From the NCBI GenBank assembly GCA_040756995.1, contig JBFLYK010000023.1, positions 1 through 64,000 on the forward strand: 64,000 bases of DNA, read 5' to 3'. Under the pieces are notes generated by a model. It worked only from the letters and a program-made list of their open reading frames with translations. It did not search any database and was not told the origin of the DNA. Source of the DNA: BP-133 sp040756995. Lineage in GTDB: Bacteria; Actinomycetota; Acidimicrobiia; IMCC26256; BP-133. The position numbers were made by a program, and so were the translations under genes. Below are positions 8,257-16,473 of this stretch, piece by piece (positions within the stretch are counted from its first letter, which is position 1; each line of letters opens with the position of its first letter).

Positions 8257-9657
8257 TTACACGACGTCGAGGAGCTTGATCAGGTAGTAGACGGCCGGCA
8301 GGGCGAAGAGCATGGCGTCGAAGCGGTCGAGGACGCCGCCGTGGCCGGGCAGGAGCCCGCCGAGGTCCTTCACCTCGAGGTCCCGCTTGATCAATGACTC
8401 GCACAGGTCGCCCAGGGGGGCGAGCACGGCCACCACCACGCCGAGGGCCAGGGCGTCGAAGCGGCCCCAGGGGCTGATGCTGCCGACCAGGATGAACCCG
8501 ATCACCACCGAGGCGGCCATCCCGGCCAGGAGGCCCTCGGCCGTCTTGTTGGGCGAGATCGACGGGGCGATGTGGCGGCGGCCGAAGCGCTTCCCGGCCA
8601 GGTAGCCACCGATGTCGTAGGACACCGCGCACAGGACGACGCCGAGCAGCAACCCGATGCCGTCCTTCTCGGCCAGGATCAGGCCGGCGAAGCCGCCCAG
8701 CACGCCGACGTAGCCGAAGACGAGCAACGTCGACGCCACGCCGGGGGCGGGTCGGGCCCGGCTGACGCCGGCCAGGTACCAGAGCAGGGTGGCGGGGACG
8801 ACGAGCGCCGCGACGGCGGCGAAGGCCGCCTCACCGCCGTGGTAGGCCCCGAGCACGAGGCCGACCGACCCGGCGAGGGCGACCAGCCCGGCGGGCCGGT
8901 AGCCCTGGGTCCGCAGGGCCCCGCAGAGCTCGATGACACCGAGGGCCACGATGAGGCTCACAAGGACCGCTGCCGGCCCGGGGCCGGAGTTGAGGACCAG
9001 GAGCCCACCGGCGGCCATGGCGACGCCGGTGACCACCCGGGTGGCGAGCTCCGAGCCGAAACCCTTCGATCGGGACGGCTCCGGCGGTTCGGGCACCGGT
9101 CGCAGCCGGCTCACATTGCCGGCCGGCGCTGCCGCGCCGCCGCTCTCGGCCTCCTCGTCGGCCTGGTCGCCGCCCTGGGCCCGCCCCTTGGGGTTGTGGA
9201 GCAGGGCCCGGGCGAACTCATCGCCGTTGTCGCGGCCGCCGGGGCCGGGCTGGCGCCGGCGGGCGGCCGCCGCCGCGATGCGCTCGCCGGCGGCGGAGGG
9301 ATGCCCCGTGAGCCGGGCGGCCTCGGCGGGGCGGCGCCGCAGCACGTCGGACCACACGTCGAGGTCGTCGGCCCGGCCTCGTTGCGCCCGCCCGGTGAGG
9401 TCGATCGTCTCGCCCATTTCGCGAACTTCTGCTTCGCCGGCCGGATCATCGGGCGCAACATCGTCGCCGACCTCCTCGGCCCCCACGACAAGGGAGTCTG
9501 TTTCTCCGTCCACCGGGTCCGGTGGGTCGGCCCACTGGAGGGGCAACGCTCCTCCGGCGCCGGTCGTGGTCGACGCTCCGCCTCCCCGCTCACGCCTGGG
9601 CCGTGCTGCGGCCCTCCGCTCCGCGAGCTCGTCGTCGTGCCGGTCGACCACGCCCAC
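8257..9657 (-). CDS. cdsA: Phosphatidate cytidylyltransferase (CDP-diacylglycerol synthase) with long N-terminal extension
   Basis: 466 aa as read from GTG 9657. The C-terminal 260 residues contain about eight hydrophobic segments and the CdsA signature (KRDLEVKDLGGLLPGHGG). It makes CDP-diacylglycerol for phospholipid synthesis. The first 200 residues are hydrophilic, rich in Ala, Arg, Gly and Asp, and look disordered. Streptomyces CdsA also carries an extension, but this one is longer. The true start is uncertain, since internal starts exist and no clear ribosome-binding site marks 9657. It lies between frr and dxr in the conserved rpsB-tsf-pyrH-frr-cdsA-dxr order. Confidence 0.9.
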   Translation of the reverse strand: MGVVDRHDDELAERRAAARPRRERGGGASTTTGAGGALPLQWADPPDPVDGETDSLVVGAEEVGDDVAPDDPAGEAEVREMGETIDLTGRAQRGRADDLDVWSDVLRRRPAEAARLTGHPSAAGERIAAAAARRRQPGPGGRDNGDEFARALLHNPKGRAQGGDQADEEAESGGAAAPAGNVSRLRPVPEPPEPSRSKGFGSELATRVVTGVAMAAGGLLVLNSGPGPAAVLVSLIVALGVIELCGALRTQGYRPAGLVALAGSVGLVLGAYHGGEAAFAAVAALVVPATLLWYLAGVSRARPAPGVASTLLVFGYVGVLGGFAGLILAEKDGIGLLLGVVLCAVSYDIGGYLAGKRFGRRHIAPSISPNKTAEGLLAGMAASVVIGFILVGSISPWGRFDALALGVVVAVLAPLGDLCESLIKRDLEVKDLGGLLPGHGGVLDRFDAMLFALPAVYYLIKLLDVV

Positions 9658-9738
9658 CCCCTGTGAGGCCCCTACGGGAAGCTATCTGGGGAAGCGTACT
9701 GCCGGGCTTTCCGCGGCCGGTGGACCCCCGTGAGGGGC

Positions 9739-10299
9739 CTAGACCTCGAGCATCTCCTGCTCTTTGTGGGCGGTCAGGTTGTCGATCTCGGCCACGAACT
9801 CGTGGGTGAGTTTCTCCAGCTCCTTCTCGGCCCGATCGAGGTCGTCCTCGCTGAGCTCGCCCTCCTTCTGGAAGGCCTCGAGGTCGTGGCGGGCGCTCCG
9901 GCGCACGTTGCGGACGGCGACGCGGGCCTCCTCGGCCCGGTGTTTCACGATCTTGACCATCTCCTTGCGGCGCTCCGCCGTCAGCTGGGGGAACGCCAGG
10001 CGGATCACCGAGCCGTCGTTGCTCGGCGTGATGCCGAGATCCGATGCCTGGATCGCCTTCTCGATGGCCTTGATCGATCCCTTGTCGTAGGGCGAGATGA
10101 CGAGCAGCCGGGGCTCGGGCACCGAGAACCCGGCCAGTTGCTGGAGCGGCACCTCGGAGCCGTAGTAGTCGACCTTCAGCTTCTCGACGAACACGGGGCT
10201 GGCCCGGCCCGTCCGGATGGAGCCGAACTCCCCCTGGAGGTGGGAGACGGCCTTGGCCATCTTCTCCTTGGACTCGGCGAGGACGTCGTCCTGGATCAT
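9739..10299 (-). CDS. frr: Ribosome recycling factor
   Basis: 186 aa, the canonical length. It begins MIQDDVLAESKEKMAKAVSHL and contains IRTGRASPVFVEKLKVDYYG and LGITPSNDGSVIRLAFPQLT, both strongly conserved in RRF. It splits post-termination 70S ribosomes together with EF-G. A longer in-frame reading upstream overlaps pyrH and is rejected; ATG 10299 gives the standard N-terminus. The gap to the pyrH stop is 14 nt, so the two are co-transcribed. Confidence 0.96.
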   Translation of the reverse strand: MIQDDVLAESKEKMAKAVSHLQGEFGSIRTGRASPVFVEKLKVDYYGSEVPLQQLAGFSVPEPRLLVISPYDKGSIKAIEKAIQASDLGITPSNDGSVIRLAFPQLTAERRKEMVKIVKHRAEEARVAVRNVRRSARHDLEAFQKEGELSEDDLDRAEKELEKLTHEFVAEIDNLTAHKEQEMLEV

Positions 10300-10313
10300 G
10301 AGATCAACTGTAC

Positions 10314-11039
10314 TTAGTCGACCAAGGTCCCGATCTGTTCGCCGACCAGCACCCGGTGGATGTTGCCCGGTTTGAGGACGTCGAAGACCACGATCGGGAG
10401 CTTGTTGTCCCGGCAGAAGGTGATCGCCGTCGAGTCCATGATCTTGAGGCCCTGGTTGATCACGTCGATGTAGGTGATCCGGTCGTACTTCACCGCGTCG
10501 GGGTTCGTGCGGGGGTCGGCGGAGTAGACGCCGTCGACTCCGGAGTGCGTTCCCTTGAGGATGACCCCGGCGCCGATCTCGGCCGCCCGCAGCGCCGCCG
10601 TGGTGTCGGTCGTGAAGTACGGGTTGCCCGTCCCGGCGGCGAAGATCACCACCCGGCCCTTCTCCAGGTGCCGGGTGGCCCGGCGCCGGATGTAGGGCTC
10701 GGCCACCTGGGACATGTGGATGGCGGTCTGCACCCGGGTCGGCTGGCCGATGTCCTCCAGGGCGTCCTGCAGGGCGAGGGCGTTGATGACGGTGGCCAGC
10801 ATGCCCATGTTGTCGGCCGTCGGCCGGTCCATCCCCCGGGAGGCGCCCTTCAGCCCCCGGAAGATGTTGCCGCCGCCGACGACGATGGCGATCTCGACCC
10901 GCAGGGCCTCGACGGCGTCGGCCACCTCTTCGGCCAGCCGCTTGACGACGACCGCGTCGATGCCGGAGCCGATGGAGGAGTCGGCGAACGCCTCGCCGGA
11001 CAGCTTGAGCAGCACCCTCCCCCATCGGCTCTCGGGCAT
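10314..11039 (-). CDS. pyrH: UMP kinase
   Basis: 241 aa with the amino-acid-kinase fold motifs of bacterial UMP kinase: RVLLKLSGEAF at the N-terminus, IVVGGGNIFRG, and VFAAGTGNPYFTTDT. It phosphorylates UMP to UDP and is usually allosterically controlled by GTP and UTP (family knowledge). It lies 10 nt after tsf and 14 nt before frr in the conserved translational cluster. Confidence 0.96.
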   Translation of the reverse strand: MPESRWGRVLLKLSGEAFADSSIGSGIDAVVVKRLAEEVADAVEALRVEIAIVVGGGNIFRGLKGASRGMDRPTADNMGMLATVINALALQDALEDIGQPTRVQTAIHMSQVAEPYIRRRATRHLEKGRVVIFAAGTGNPYFTTDTTAALRAAEIGAGVILKGTHSGVDGVYSADPRTNPDAVKYDRITYIDVINQGLKIMDSTAITFCRDNKLPIVVFDVLKPGNIHRVLVGEQIGTLVD

Positions 11040-11049
11040 CAGTGCTCCT

Positions 11050-11901
11050 TTACTCTTCGCCGACTTTGATGCGGGCGAACCGGGTGACCTTGGCGTCGCC
11101 GCCCAGGCCGGAGATGAGCGAGCCGACGGTGACCTTGGGGTCCCGCACGAAGCCCTGCTCGACGAGGCAGTTCTCCTTGAAGAACCCGCCGAGGCGGCCC
11201 TCCACGATCTTCGGGATGGCCTGCTCCGGCTTGCCCTCGTTACGGGTCAGGTTCTCGAGGACGGCCTTCTCGGCCTCGATCACATCGGCCGGGACGTCGT
11301 CGCGGGTGACCCAGCGGGGGGCGGCCGAGGCGACGTGGAGGGCGATGTCGTGCCCGACTTCCACGGCCTTGGGGTCGGACGGGTCGACGCCGGTCAGCTC
11401 GACCAGCACGCCGATCATGCCCCGCTCCTGCTGGATGTGCTTGTAGCCCTCGATGAGACCGCCGTTGACCTCGAAGCGGGCGACCCGGCCGAGGCCGATG
11501 TTCTCGCCCAGGCTGCCGGCCATGCCCTTCACGAAGTCGTCGACCGTCTGGGAGCTGTCGCCGGCGTAGGGCTTGGAGGCGATGTCCTCGCCCTGCTCCG
11601 CCACCTGCTTGGCCAGTGTGGCCACGGCGGCCTTGAAGCCGTCGCCCTTGGCCACGAAATCGGTTTCGCAGGTGAGCTCGACAACGGCCCCGACGTTGCC
11701 GTCGACGAACACGTCCACGGTGCCCTGGGAGGCGGCCCGGCCGGCCCGCTTGCCGGCGGCGGCGAGGCCCTTCTCCCGCAGCCAGGTCTTGGCCTTCTCC
11801 ATGTCGCCGCCCGATTCCTCGAGGGCGCGCTTGCAGTCCATCATTCCGGCGCCGGAAACCTTCCGGAGCGCGGCAACGTCCTTCGCCGAAATCTCAGCCA
11901 T
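11050..11901 (-). CDS. tsf: Elongation factor Ts
   Basis: 283 aa. It begins MAEISAKDVAALRKVSGAGMM and continues DCKRALEESGGD, and it has the CETDFVAKGD core typical of EF-Ts. It is the guanine-nucleotide exchange factor of EF-Tu. The length and both dimerisation/core subdomains are normal. The ATG at 11901 is preceded by GAGGAGCC-type purines (SD-like), 20 nt after the rpsB stop. Confidence 0.96.
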   Translation of the reverse strand: MAEISAKDVAALRKVSGAGMMDCKRALEESGGDMEKAKTWLREKGLAAAGKRAGRAASQGTVDVFVDGNVGAVVELTCETDFVAKGDGFKAAVATLAKQVAEQGEDIASKPYAGDSSQTVDDFVKGMAGSLGENIGLGRVARFEVNGGLIEGYKHIQQERGMIGVLVELTGVDPSDPKAVEVGHDIALHVASAAPRWVTRDDVPADVIEAEKAVLENLTRNEGKPEQAIPKIVEGRLGGFFKENCLVEQGFVRDPKVTVGSLISGLGGDAKVTRFARIKVGEE

Positions 11902-11921
11902 GGGGGGCTCCTCGAGTCCTC

Positions 11922-12920
11922 TCAGGCGCCGGACGCCTGGTCGGCGCCGGCTGGGGTGCTGGCGGTGTCGGCCGGCGGGGCGGCGACGACACCGGGGTCG
12001 GGCGTGGCGGCCTGGGCAGCCTCGCCTTCAGCCTCGGGCTCGGCGGGCGCGGCGGCCGCAGCCTCCGCCGCGGCGGCCTTGGCCGCGGCCAGGCGCTCTT
12101 CCCGGAGACGCTGGGCGGCGGCGGCTTCGGCCCGGGCCCGGGCCTGGCGCTCGGCCCGCTGGCGCTCGGCCTCGGGGTCGGGCGGAGGCGGCGGGGCGAC
12201 CGGCTGGGGCTTGGGCAGGACGCGGCCCTTGCGGGAGGCCATGTACCGGCCCTCCTCGACGGAGTCGGCGATGACCCGGCACATCAGGGCGCTGGCCCGG
12301 ATGGCGTCGTCGTTCCCGGGAATCACGTAGTCGATCAGGTCCGGGTCGCAGTTGGTGTCGACCACGGCCACTACCGGGATGCCCAGCTTGTTGGCCTCGG
12401 TGACGGCGATGTGCTCCTTCTTCGTGTCGATCACGAAGATGGCGTCAGGCTGCTTCTCCATGAAGCGGATGCCGCCGAGGTTCCGCTTGAGCTTGTCGAG
12501 CTCCCGGCGGAGGAGGAGCGCCTCCTTCTTCGGGACGGCGGCGAAGTCGGGCGAGTTCACCTGCCGCTCGAGATCGTTCATCTTCGAGACACGGCCGTGG
12601 ATCGTGGAGAAGTTGGTCAGCATGCCGCCCAGCCAGCGCTGGTTGACATAGGGCATGCCCGAGCGGCCGGCGCCCTCGGCGATGGGCTCCTGGGCCTGCT
12701 TCTTCGTCCCGATGAACATGATCGTGCCGCCCTCGGCGGAGAGGTCGCGCACGAAGTGGTACGCCTTCTCGATCCGCTCCAGGGTCTGCTGCAGGTCGAT
12801 GATGTAGATGCCGTTGCGCTCCCCGAAGATGAACCGCTTCATCTTGGGGTTCCAGCGCCGGGTCTGGTGACCGAAGTGCACTCCGGCCTCCAGCAACTGC
12901 TTCATGGTCACGACAGCCAC
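11922..12920 (-). CDS. rpsB: 30S ribosomal protein S2 with low-complexity C-terminal extension
   Basis: 332 aa. Residues 1-235 are canonical S2 (LLEAGVHFGHQTRRWNPKMK, then FGERNGIYIIDLQQT). The last 95 or so residues are an Ala/Pro/Arg/Glu-rich extension: first PPPPPDPEAERQRAERQ, then a predicted Ala-rich helix, then an acidic tail. The start is GTG 12920, supported by GGAAAG 8 nt upstream. A second GTG and the ATG of MKQLLEAG lie just downstream. It leads the rpsB-tsf-pyrH-frr unit, so the extension has to be accommodated at the solvent side of the 30S subunit. Confidence 0.94.
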   Translation of the reverse strand: MAVVTMKQLLEAGVHFGHQTRRWNPKMKRFIFGERNGIYIIDLQQTLERIEKAYHFVRDLSAEGGTIMFIGTKKQAQEPIAEGAGRSGMPYVNQRWLGGMLTNFSTIHGRVSKMNDLERQVNSPDFAAVPKKEALLLRRELDKLKRNLGGIRFMEKQPDAIFVIDTKKEHIAVTEANKLGIPVVAVVDTNCDPDLIDYVIPGNDDAIRASALMCRVIADSVEEGRYMASRKGRVLPKPQPVAPPPPPDPEAERQRAERQARARAEAAAAQRLREERLAAAKAAAAEAAAAAPAEPEAEGEAAQAATPDPGVVAAPPADTASTPAGADQASGA

Positions 12921-12974
12921 AAGTAAAGCTTTCCTTTCCTCGGTTCTGTGAACGTCCGCCCGCTCTGATGCGCC

Positions 12975-13556
12975 TCAGGGGCGCACACCGATGGAACCTG
13001 CGGGCGTGTGAATTTCCGACCGCGGGCGGCCGGATTGCGACCCAGTGTAACGGCACGCCGGACGGTCCAGCGGAGCCAGCGAAATCCGTGGGCGCGGGGC
13101 TCTGAAGAGCGGGGCCGGATCCTGGGCCTGCCCGGTCACCCGGTAGCCGAAATGGACGACGTCGTGCCGGTGGCCCGGTCCCGTGCCGCCGGAGAACCCG
13201 AGGACGTCGCCTCGCCGGACGGCCACGCCCGGCCACACGACGACGCGCCGCAGGTAGGCGTAGGTCGTGCGGCGGCCACCGCCGTGCTGCAGCGCCACGG
13301 CCCGGGAACGGCCCACCAGACCGGCGAAGGCGACGACGCCGTCGCCGGCGGCCCGGACCGGAGTGCCCGGCCGAGCGGCGAAGTCGAGCCCGAGATGCCG
13401 GGGCCCGAACGGTTGTTGCGGCGGTTCGTAGCCCCGCACGACCGGCCCGTCGACCGGCGGGGACCACTGCTCGGCACCGGCTTCCCCGGCATGGGCCGGA
13501 GAACCGAAGGTGACGAGAACGACGGCGAGGGCCAGGGCGATCCCGCTTCGTTCCAC
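12975..13556 (-). CDS. Secreted LytM/M23-fold protein, catalytic histidines apparently missing
   Basis: 193 aa. It has a signal peptide (about residues 1-23, ending SPAHA) and a LytM/M23 fold. The zinc-ligand motif GPRHLGLDFA (HxxxD) and the third ligand in VVHFG are present. The usual catalytic His of YxHL is Tyr (TTYAYL), and the first His of HxHF is Val (DVVHF). By comparison with LytM and lysostaphin this suggests a non-cleaving, regulatory LytM. GTG 13556 has GGAGG five nt upstream. The position between whiG and rpsB is conserved in Streptomyces. An arginine-rich C-terminal tail of about 45 residues follows the domain. Confidence 0.78.
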   Translation of the reverse strand: MERSGIALALAVVLVTFGSPAHAGEAGAEQWSPPVDGPVVRGYEPPQQPFGPRHLGLDFAARPGTPVRAAGDGVVAFAGLVGRSRAVALQHGGGRRTTYAYLRRVVVWPGVAVRRGDVLGFSGGTGPGHRHDVVHFGYRVTGQAQDPAPLFRAPRPRISLAPLDRPACRYTGSQSGRPRSEIHTPAGSIGVRP

Positions 13557-13613
13557 TCTTCCTCCCGAAGGCGCGCTGACACGGACCTGGGGGAAGAAGG
13601 GGATGGCCCGAGA

Positions 13614-14396
13614 TTACCCGGCCAGGCCGCGTTCGGGCTCGAGTAAACGGGACCGGAGCTGGAGGATGCCCTTGGTGTGGATCTGACACACCCGGCTCTC
13701 GGTCACGCCGAGCACCTGGCCGATCTCGGCCAGGGTCAGGCCCTCGTAGTAGTAGAGCGTCAGGACCAGGCGCTCCCGCTCGGGCATCCCTTCGATGGCT
13801 TCGGACAGGATGTGCTTGATCTCCTGGACCTCGAAGGCCTCGACGGGATCGTCGGTACCATCGGCGATGGTGTCGGCCAGCGTCGATTGGCCGCCCTCAC
13901 CGCCGTCCGACCCCGACAGGAGCTCGTCGAGGGGGACGATGCCCACCAGCGAGATCTGCGACAGGGTCTGGGTGAACTGCTCACGGGTCATCGACAGCTC
14001 GGTGACGACCTCATGCTCCTCGGGTGTGCGGTGCAGCTCGCCCTCGAGTTTGGCGTAGGCCCGCTCGATGGCCCGGGCCTTGGCCCGCACCGACCGTGGG
14101 ACCCAGTCGATCGTCCGCAGCTCGTCGATGATGGCGCCCTTGATGCGGGACATGGCGTACGTCTCGAACTTGTAGCCCCGCGACAGGTCGAACTTCTCGA
14201 TGGCGTCCATCAGCCCGAAGATGCCGTAGCTGACGAGGTCGGACTGCTCGACGTTCTGAGGCAGGCCGACGGCGACACGGCCGGCCACGAACTTGACCAG
14301 CGGCGAGTAGTGGAGGATCAGCCGGTCGCGCAGGTCCCGGCGACCCGTCGCCTTGTACTCCTGCCACAGTTCCTCGATCACGCTGGCGTCGTCCAC
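13614..14396 (-). CDS. whiG: RNA polymerase sigma factor of the WhiG/FliA class
   Basis: 260 aa. Region 2 (SDLVSYGIFGLMDAIEKFD, then SRIKGAIIDELRTIDWVP), region 3 and a region 4 helix-turn-helix (LAEIGQVLGVTESRVCQIH) match the sigma-28 family. In Streptomyces WhiG starts spore formation. In non-sporulating actinobacteria its role is open, and no flagellar genes are in this window. The start is GTG 14396 with GAGGGG just upstream, 8 nt after the xerC stop. The long upstream in-frame extension overlaps xerC and is rejected. The neighbours rnhB, xerC and rpsB are in the conserved actinobacterial arrangement. Confidence 0.92.
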   Translation of the reverse strand: MDDASVIEELWQEYKATGRRDLRDRLILHYSPLVKFVAGRVAVGLPQNVEQSDLVSYGIFGLMDAIEKFDLSRGYKFETYAMSRIKGAIIDELRTIDWVPRSVRAKARAIERAYAKLEGELHRTPEEHEVVTELSMTREQFTQTLSQISLVGIVPLDELLSGSDGGEGGQSTLADTIADGTDDPVEAFEVQEIKHILSEAIEGMPERERLVLTLYYYEGLTLAEIGQVLGVTESRVCQIHTKGILQLRSRLLEPERGLAG

Positions 14397-14404
14397 CGGC
14401 CCCT

Positions 14405-15316
14405 CTATGCCCGAGGATGGGTCGCGTCGTAGACCGCACGCAGGCGATCTTTGGTCAGATGAGTGTATAGCTGGGTCGTCGCCACATCCGCGTGCCCGAG
14501 GAGCTCCTGAACCGCCCGGAGGTCGGCTCCACCCTCCAGAAGGTGGGTGGCGTAGGCGTGGCGGAGACTGTGCGGACTGATCGCCCGACCGTCCGTGAGC
14601 AGGCGTCGTTCCAGGATCCGGCGGGCATCGCGGGGTGTCAACCGCCGTCCCCGGCGGTTCAGGAAGAGCGCGTCGGGAGGGGTTTGAGGCCCGGAGAGAT
14701 TTGTCCGCCCGCGGTCGAGATACGCCCGGATCGCGGCGTTCGCGGCCTCCCCCAGGGGTACACGGCGGATCTTCGACCGCTTGCCGAGCACGGTGACCAG
14801 ACCACCCCGAAGGTCCACGTCGGACGGGCTCAGCCCGCACAGCTCGCTCACGCGCAGGCCGGCGCCGTAGAGCACCTCGAGCACGGCGGCGTCCCGCAGG
14901 GCCACGGCGACGGCGACGCCGTCCTCCGTCTCCTCGGCCCTGGCGGGCGGAGCCCCCTCGAGCAGGGCGGCCACCTCGGCCGCTTTGGGCACCTTGGGCA
15001 GCCGGCGGTCGCCTCGGGGCGCCCGGAGGTTCCGGGTCGGGTCGGCCGGCACGACGCCCCGCCGCCGCAGCCAGCCGAAGAAGGCCCGCAGGGCGGCGGC
15101 TTTCCGGGCAATCGTCGGCCGGGCCATGCCGCGGGTGGTGAGATAGGCGAGATAGCGGCGCAGCGTCAGATGGTCCACGGCTTCGGGCCCGGCCGCGCCA
15201 CCCCGTTCGGCCCACGTCACGAACTGACGGAGGTCGCTTTCATAGGCGTTGCGGGTGTGCGGGCTCGATCCGGTCAGCGAGGCGATGAAACCCTCGACGT
15301 CCCAGGTCACGGTCAC
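14405..15316 (-). CDS. xerC: Tyrosine recombinase XerC/XerD family
   Basis: 303 aa. An N-terminal SAM-like core-binding domain (WDVEGFIASLTG, then NAYESDLRQFVTW) is followed by the catalytic domain. The catalytic Arg is in GAGLRVSELCGL, Lys in the GKRSKIRRVPL beta-hairpin, HxxR in ISPHSLRHAYATHLL, His in LGHADVATTQ, and the nucleophile Tyr in LYTHLT. It resolves chromosome dimers at dif with a partner recombinase. The start GTG 15316 overlaps the rnhB stop (GTGA). The location between rnhB and whiG is typical for XerC in Actinobacteria; assignment to XerC rather than XerD rests on that. Confidence 0.9.
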   Translation of the reverse strand: MTVTWDVEGFIASLTGSSPHTRNAYESDLRQFVTWAERGGAAGPEAVDHLTLRRYLAYLTTRGMARPTIARKAAALRAFFGWLRRRGVVPADPTRNLRAPRGDRRLPKVPKAAEVAALLEGAPPARAEETEDGVAVAVALRDAAVLEVLYGAGLRVSELCGLSPSDVDLRGGLVTVLGKRSKIRRVPLGEAANAAIRAYLDRGRTNLSGPQTPPDALFLNRRGRRLTPRDARRILERRLLTDGRAISPHSLRHAYATHLLEGGADLRAVQELLGHADVATTQLYTHLTKDRLRAVYDATHPRA

Positions 15317-16008
15317 GGAAAGAGCGTCAGCTCCGGGGCCGGCTGGGTCCACGGCAGGTTCTCCATGTAGATCCAGGACCGGCGGTGGATGGCCGTGGGG
15401 CCGTAGCCGAGCAGGGCGCAGCGGTGGCGGTACGACCGGTAGCCCCGGTTGGTTTCGAAGTCGTACCCCGGGAAGCATTCGGCTTCGGCGGCCATGATCC
15501 GGTCGCGGGTCACCTTGGCCACGATCGAGGCGGCGGCCACTGAGAGGCAGAGCGCGTCGCCGTCGATGACCGTCCGGACCTGGTCGGGCCGGCCGAGGTA
15601 GTCGTGGTTGCCGTCGAGGATGATCCGGTCGGGGACGCAGCCCGCCGCGGCCAGGTCGGCCAGGGCCCGCTCCGCCGCCAGCCGGAGGGCCGCGGTCATG
15701 CCCAGTGAGTCGCACTCCTCCGGGCTGGCGTGCCCGACGGCGGAGGCCAGGGCCCAGCCGAGGATCTTCGGATAGAGCGCCTCCCGCTGCTGGAGGGTCA
15801 GCTCCTTGGAGTCACGGACCCGCTGGATCCGCTTCGGTTCCGGGCCGATCACCACCGCCCCGACGGTGACCGGACCGGCCCAGGCGCCGCGGCCGACCTC
15901 GTCGATGCCGCACACCAGCCGGGCCCCGGCGTCGAAGCATCCCTGCTCGACCCGCAGCTTGGGCGCGACGACCCGCTTCGCCCTCGTCCTGACCGCCGCC
16001 CGAGCCAT
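15313..16008 (-). CDS. rnhB: Ribonuclease HII
   Basis: 231 aa. The signature GIDEVGRGAWAGPVTVGAVV contains the catalytic Asp-Glu-Gly pair. Downstream acids lie in RIILDGNHDYL and the ASIVAKVTRDR segment, as in RNase HII. It removes ribonucleotides and RNA primers from DNA. ATG 16008 gives a normal N-terminus. TACCGT lies 8 nt upstream (16022-16017), just beyond the rpiB stop, so a leaderless internal promoter is likely. It ends in a GTGA overlap with the recombinase gene. Confidence 0.93.
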   Translation of the reverse strand: MARAAVRTRAKRVVAPKLRVEQGCFDAGARLVCGIDEVGRGAWAGPVTVGAVVIGPEPKRIQRVRDSKELTLQQREALYPKILGWALASAVGHASPEECDSLGMTAALRLAAERALADLAAAGCVPDRIILDGNHDYLGRPDQVRTVIDGDALCLSVAAASIVAKVTRDRIMAAEAECFPGYDFETNRGYRSYRHRCALLGYGPTAIHRRSWIYMENLPWTQPAPELTLFP

Positions 16009-16022
16009 GCCAGCCGACGGTA

Positions 16023-16451
16023 TCAGGGCTGCTTGTCGAGCGAGGCGATCGCCTCCGCCTCCGACGGGTCTGGGTCGGTGGAGAACCAGGCGTCGAGCAT
16101 CTCCGAGGCCACCGGTGGGCTGACCAGCCGCAGACTGAGGACCAGGACGTTGGCGTCGTTCCAGCGCCGCGCCCCTCGGGCCGTCTCGGCGTCGGTGCAC
16201 AGCGCCGCCCGCACGCCGGGCACCTTGTTGGCCGCGATCGAGGCGCCGGTGCCCGTCCAGCAGCAGAGCACGGCGGTGTCGGTTTCACCGCCCGCCACCA
16301 GCTCCCCGACCCGGCGGCCGACGTCGGCCCAGCCGAGGTCCTGACCGCCGGGCGGACCGACCAGCACCACCTCGTGACCCCGCTTCCGGAGCTCGTCGGC
16401 CACGGCGTCGGTCAGGGTGGTTTGCTCGTCGCTACCGAGTGCGATCCGCAC
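16023..16451 (-). CDS. rpiB: RpiB/LacA/LacB-type sugar-phosphate isomerase, divergent active site
   Basis: 142 aa from GTG 16451 (VRIALGSDEQ); ATG 16475 would add eight residues. The fold core TGTGASIAANKVPGVRAALC and the WNDANVLVLSLR strand match the RpiB/LacA/LacB family. However, GSDHAG is GSDEQT, the CGTGIG loop is CWTGTGA, and the catalytic-region His of HNDANVL is Trp. It may therefore be a subfamily acting on another sugar phosphate rather than true ribose-5-phosphate isomerase. TACGGT 7 nt before GTG 16451 suggests a leaderless start. It is divergent from glgC and first in the long minus-strand block. Confidence 0.75.
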   Translation of the reverse strand: MRIALGSDEQTTLTDAVADELRKRGHEVVLVGPPGGQDLGWADVGRRVGELVAGGETDTAVLCCWTGTGASIAANKVPGVRAALCTDAETARGARRWNDANVLVLSLRLVSPPVASEMLDAWFSTDPDPSEAEAIASLDKQP

Positions 16452-16457
16452 GTTGGG

Positions 16458-16464
16458 TACCGTA
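16458..16464. promoter_or_regulatory. Candidate symmetric -10 shared by rpiB-like gene (-) and glgC (+)
   Basis: TACCGTA reads TANNNT on both strands. On the minus strand TACGGT ends 7 nt before GTG 16451. On the plus strand TACCGT ends 10 nt before ATG 16474. Neither gene has a Shine-Dalgarno. Both could therefore start from one bidirectional, leaderless promoter core. This is inferred from spacing only. Confidence 0.5.
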
Positions 16465-16473
16465 ACCGCCGTC

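Noticed and set aside
13614..15215. A 533-codon frame that would fuse extra sequence to the N-terminus of WhiG
   Set aside because: The first 270 codons overlap xerC in another frame and are arginine-rich noise. GTG 14396 gives the family-length protein.
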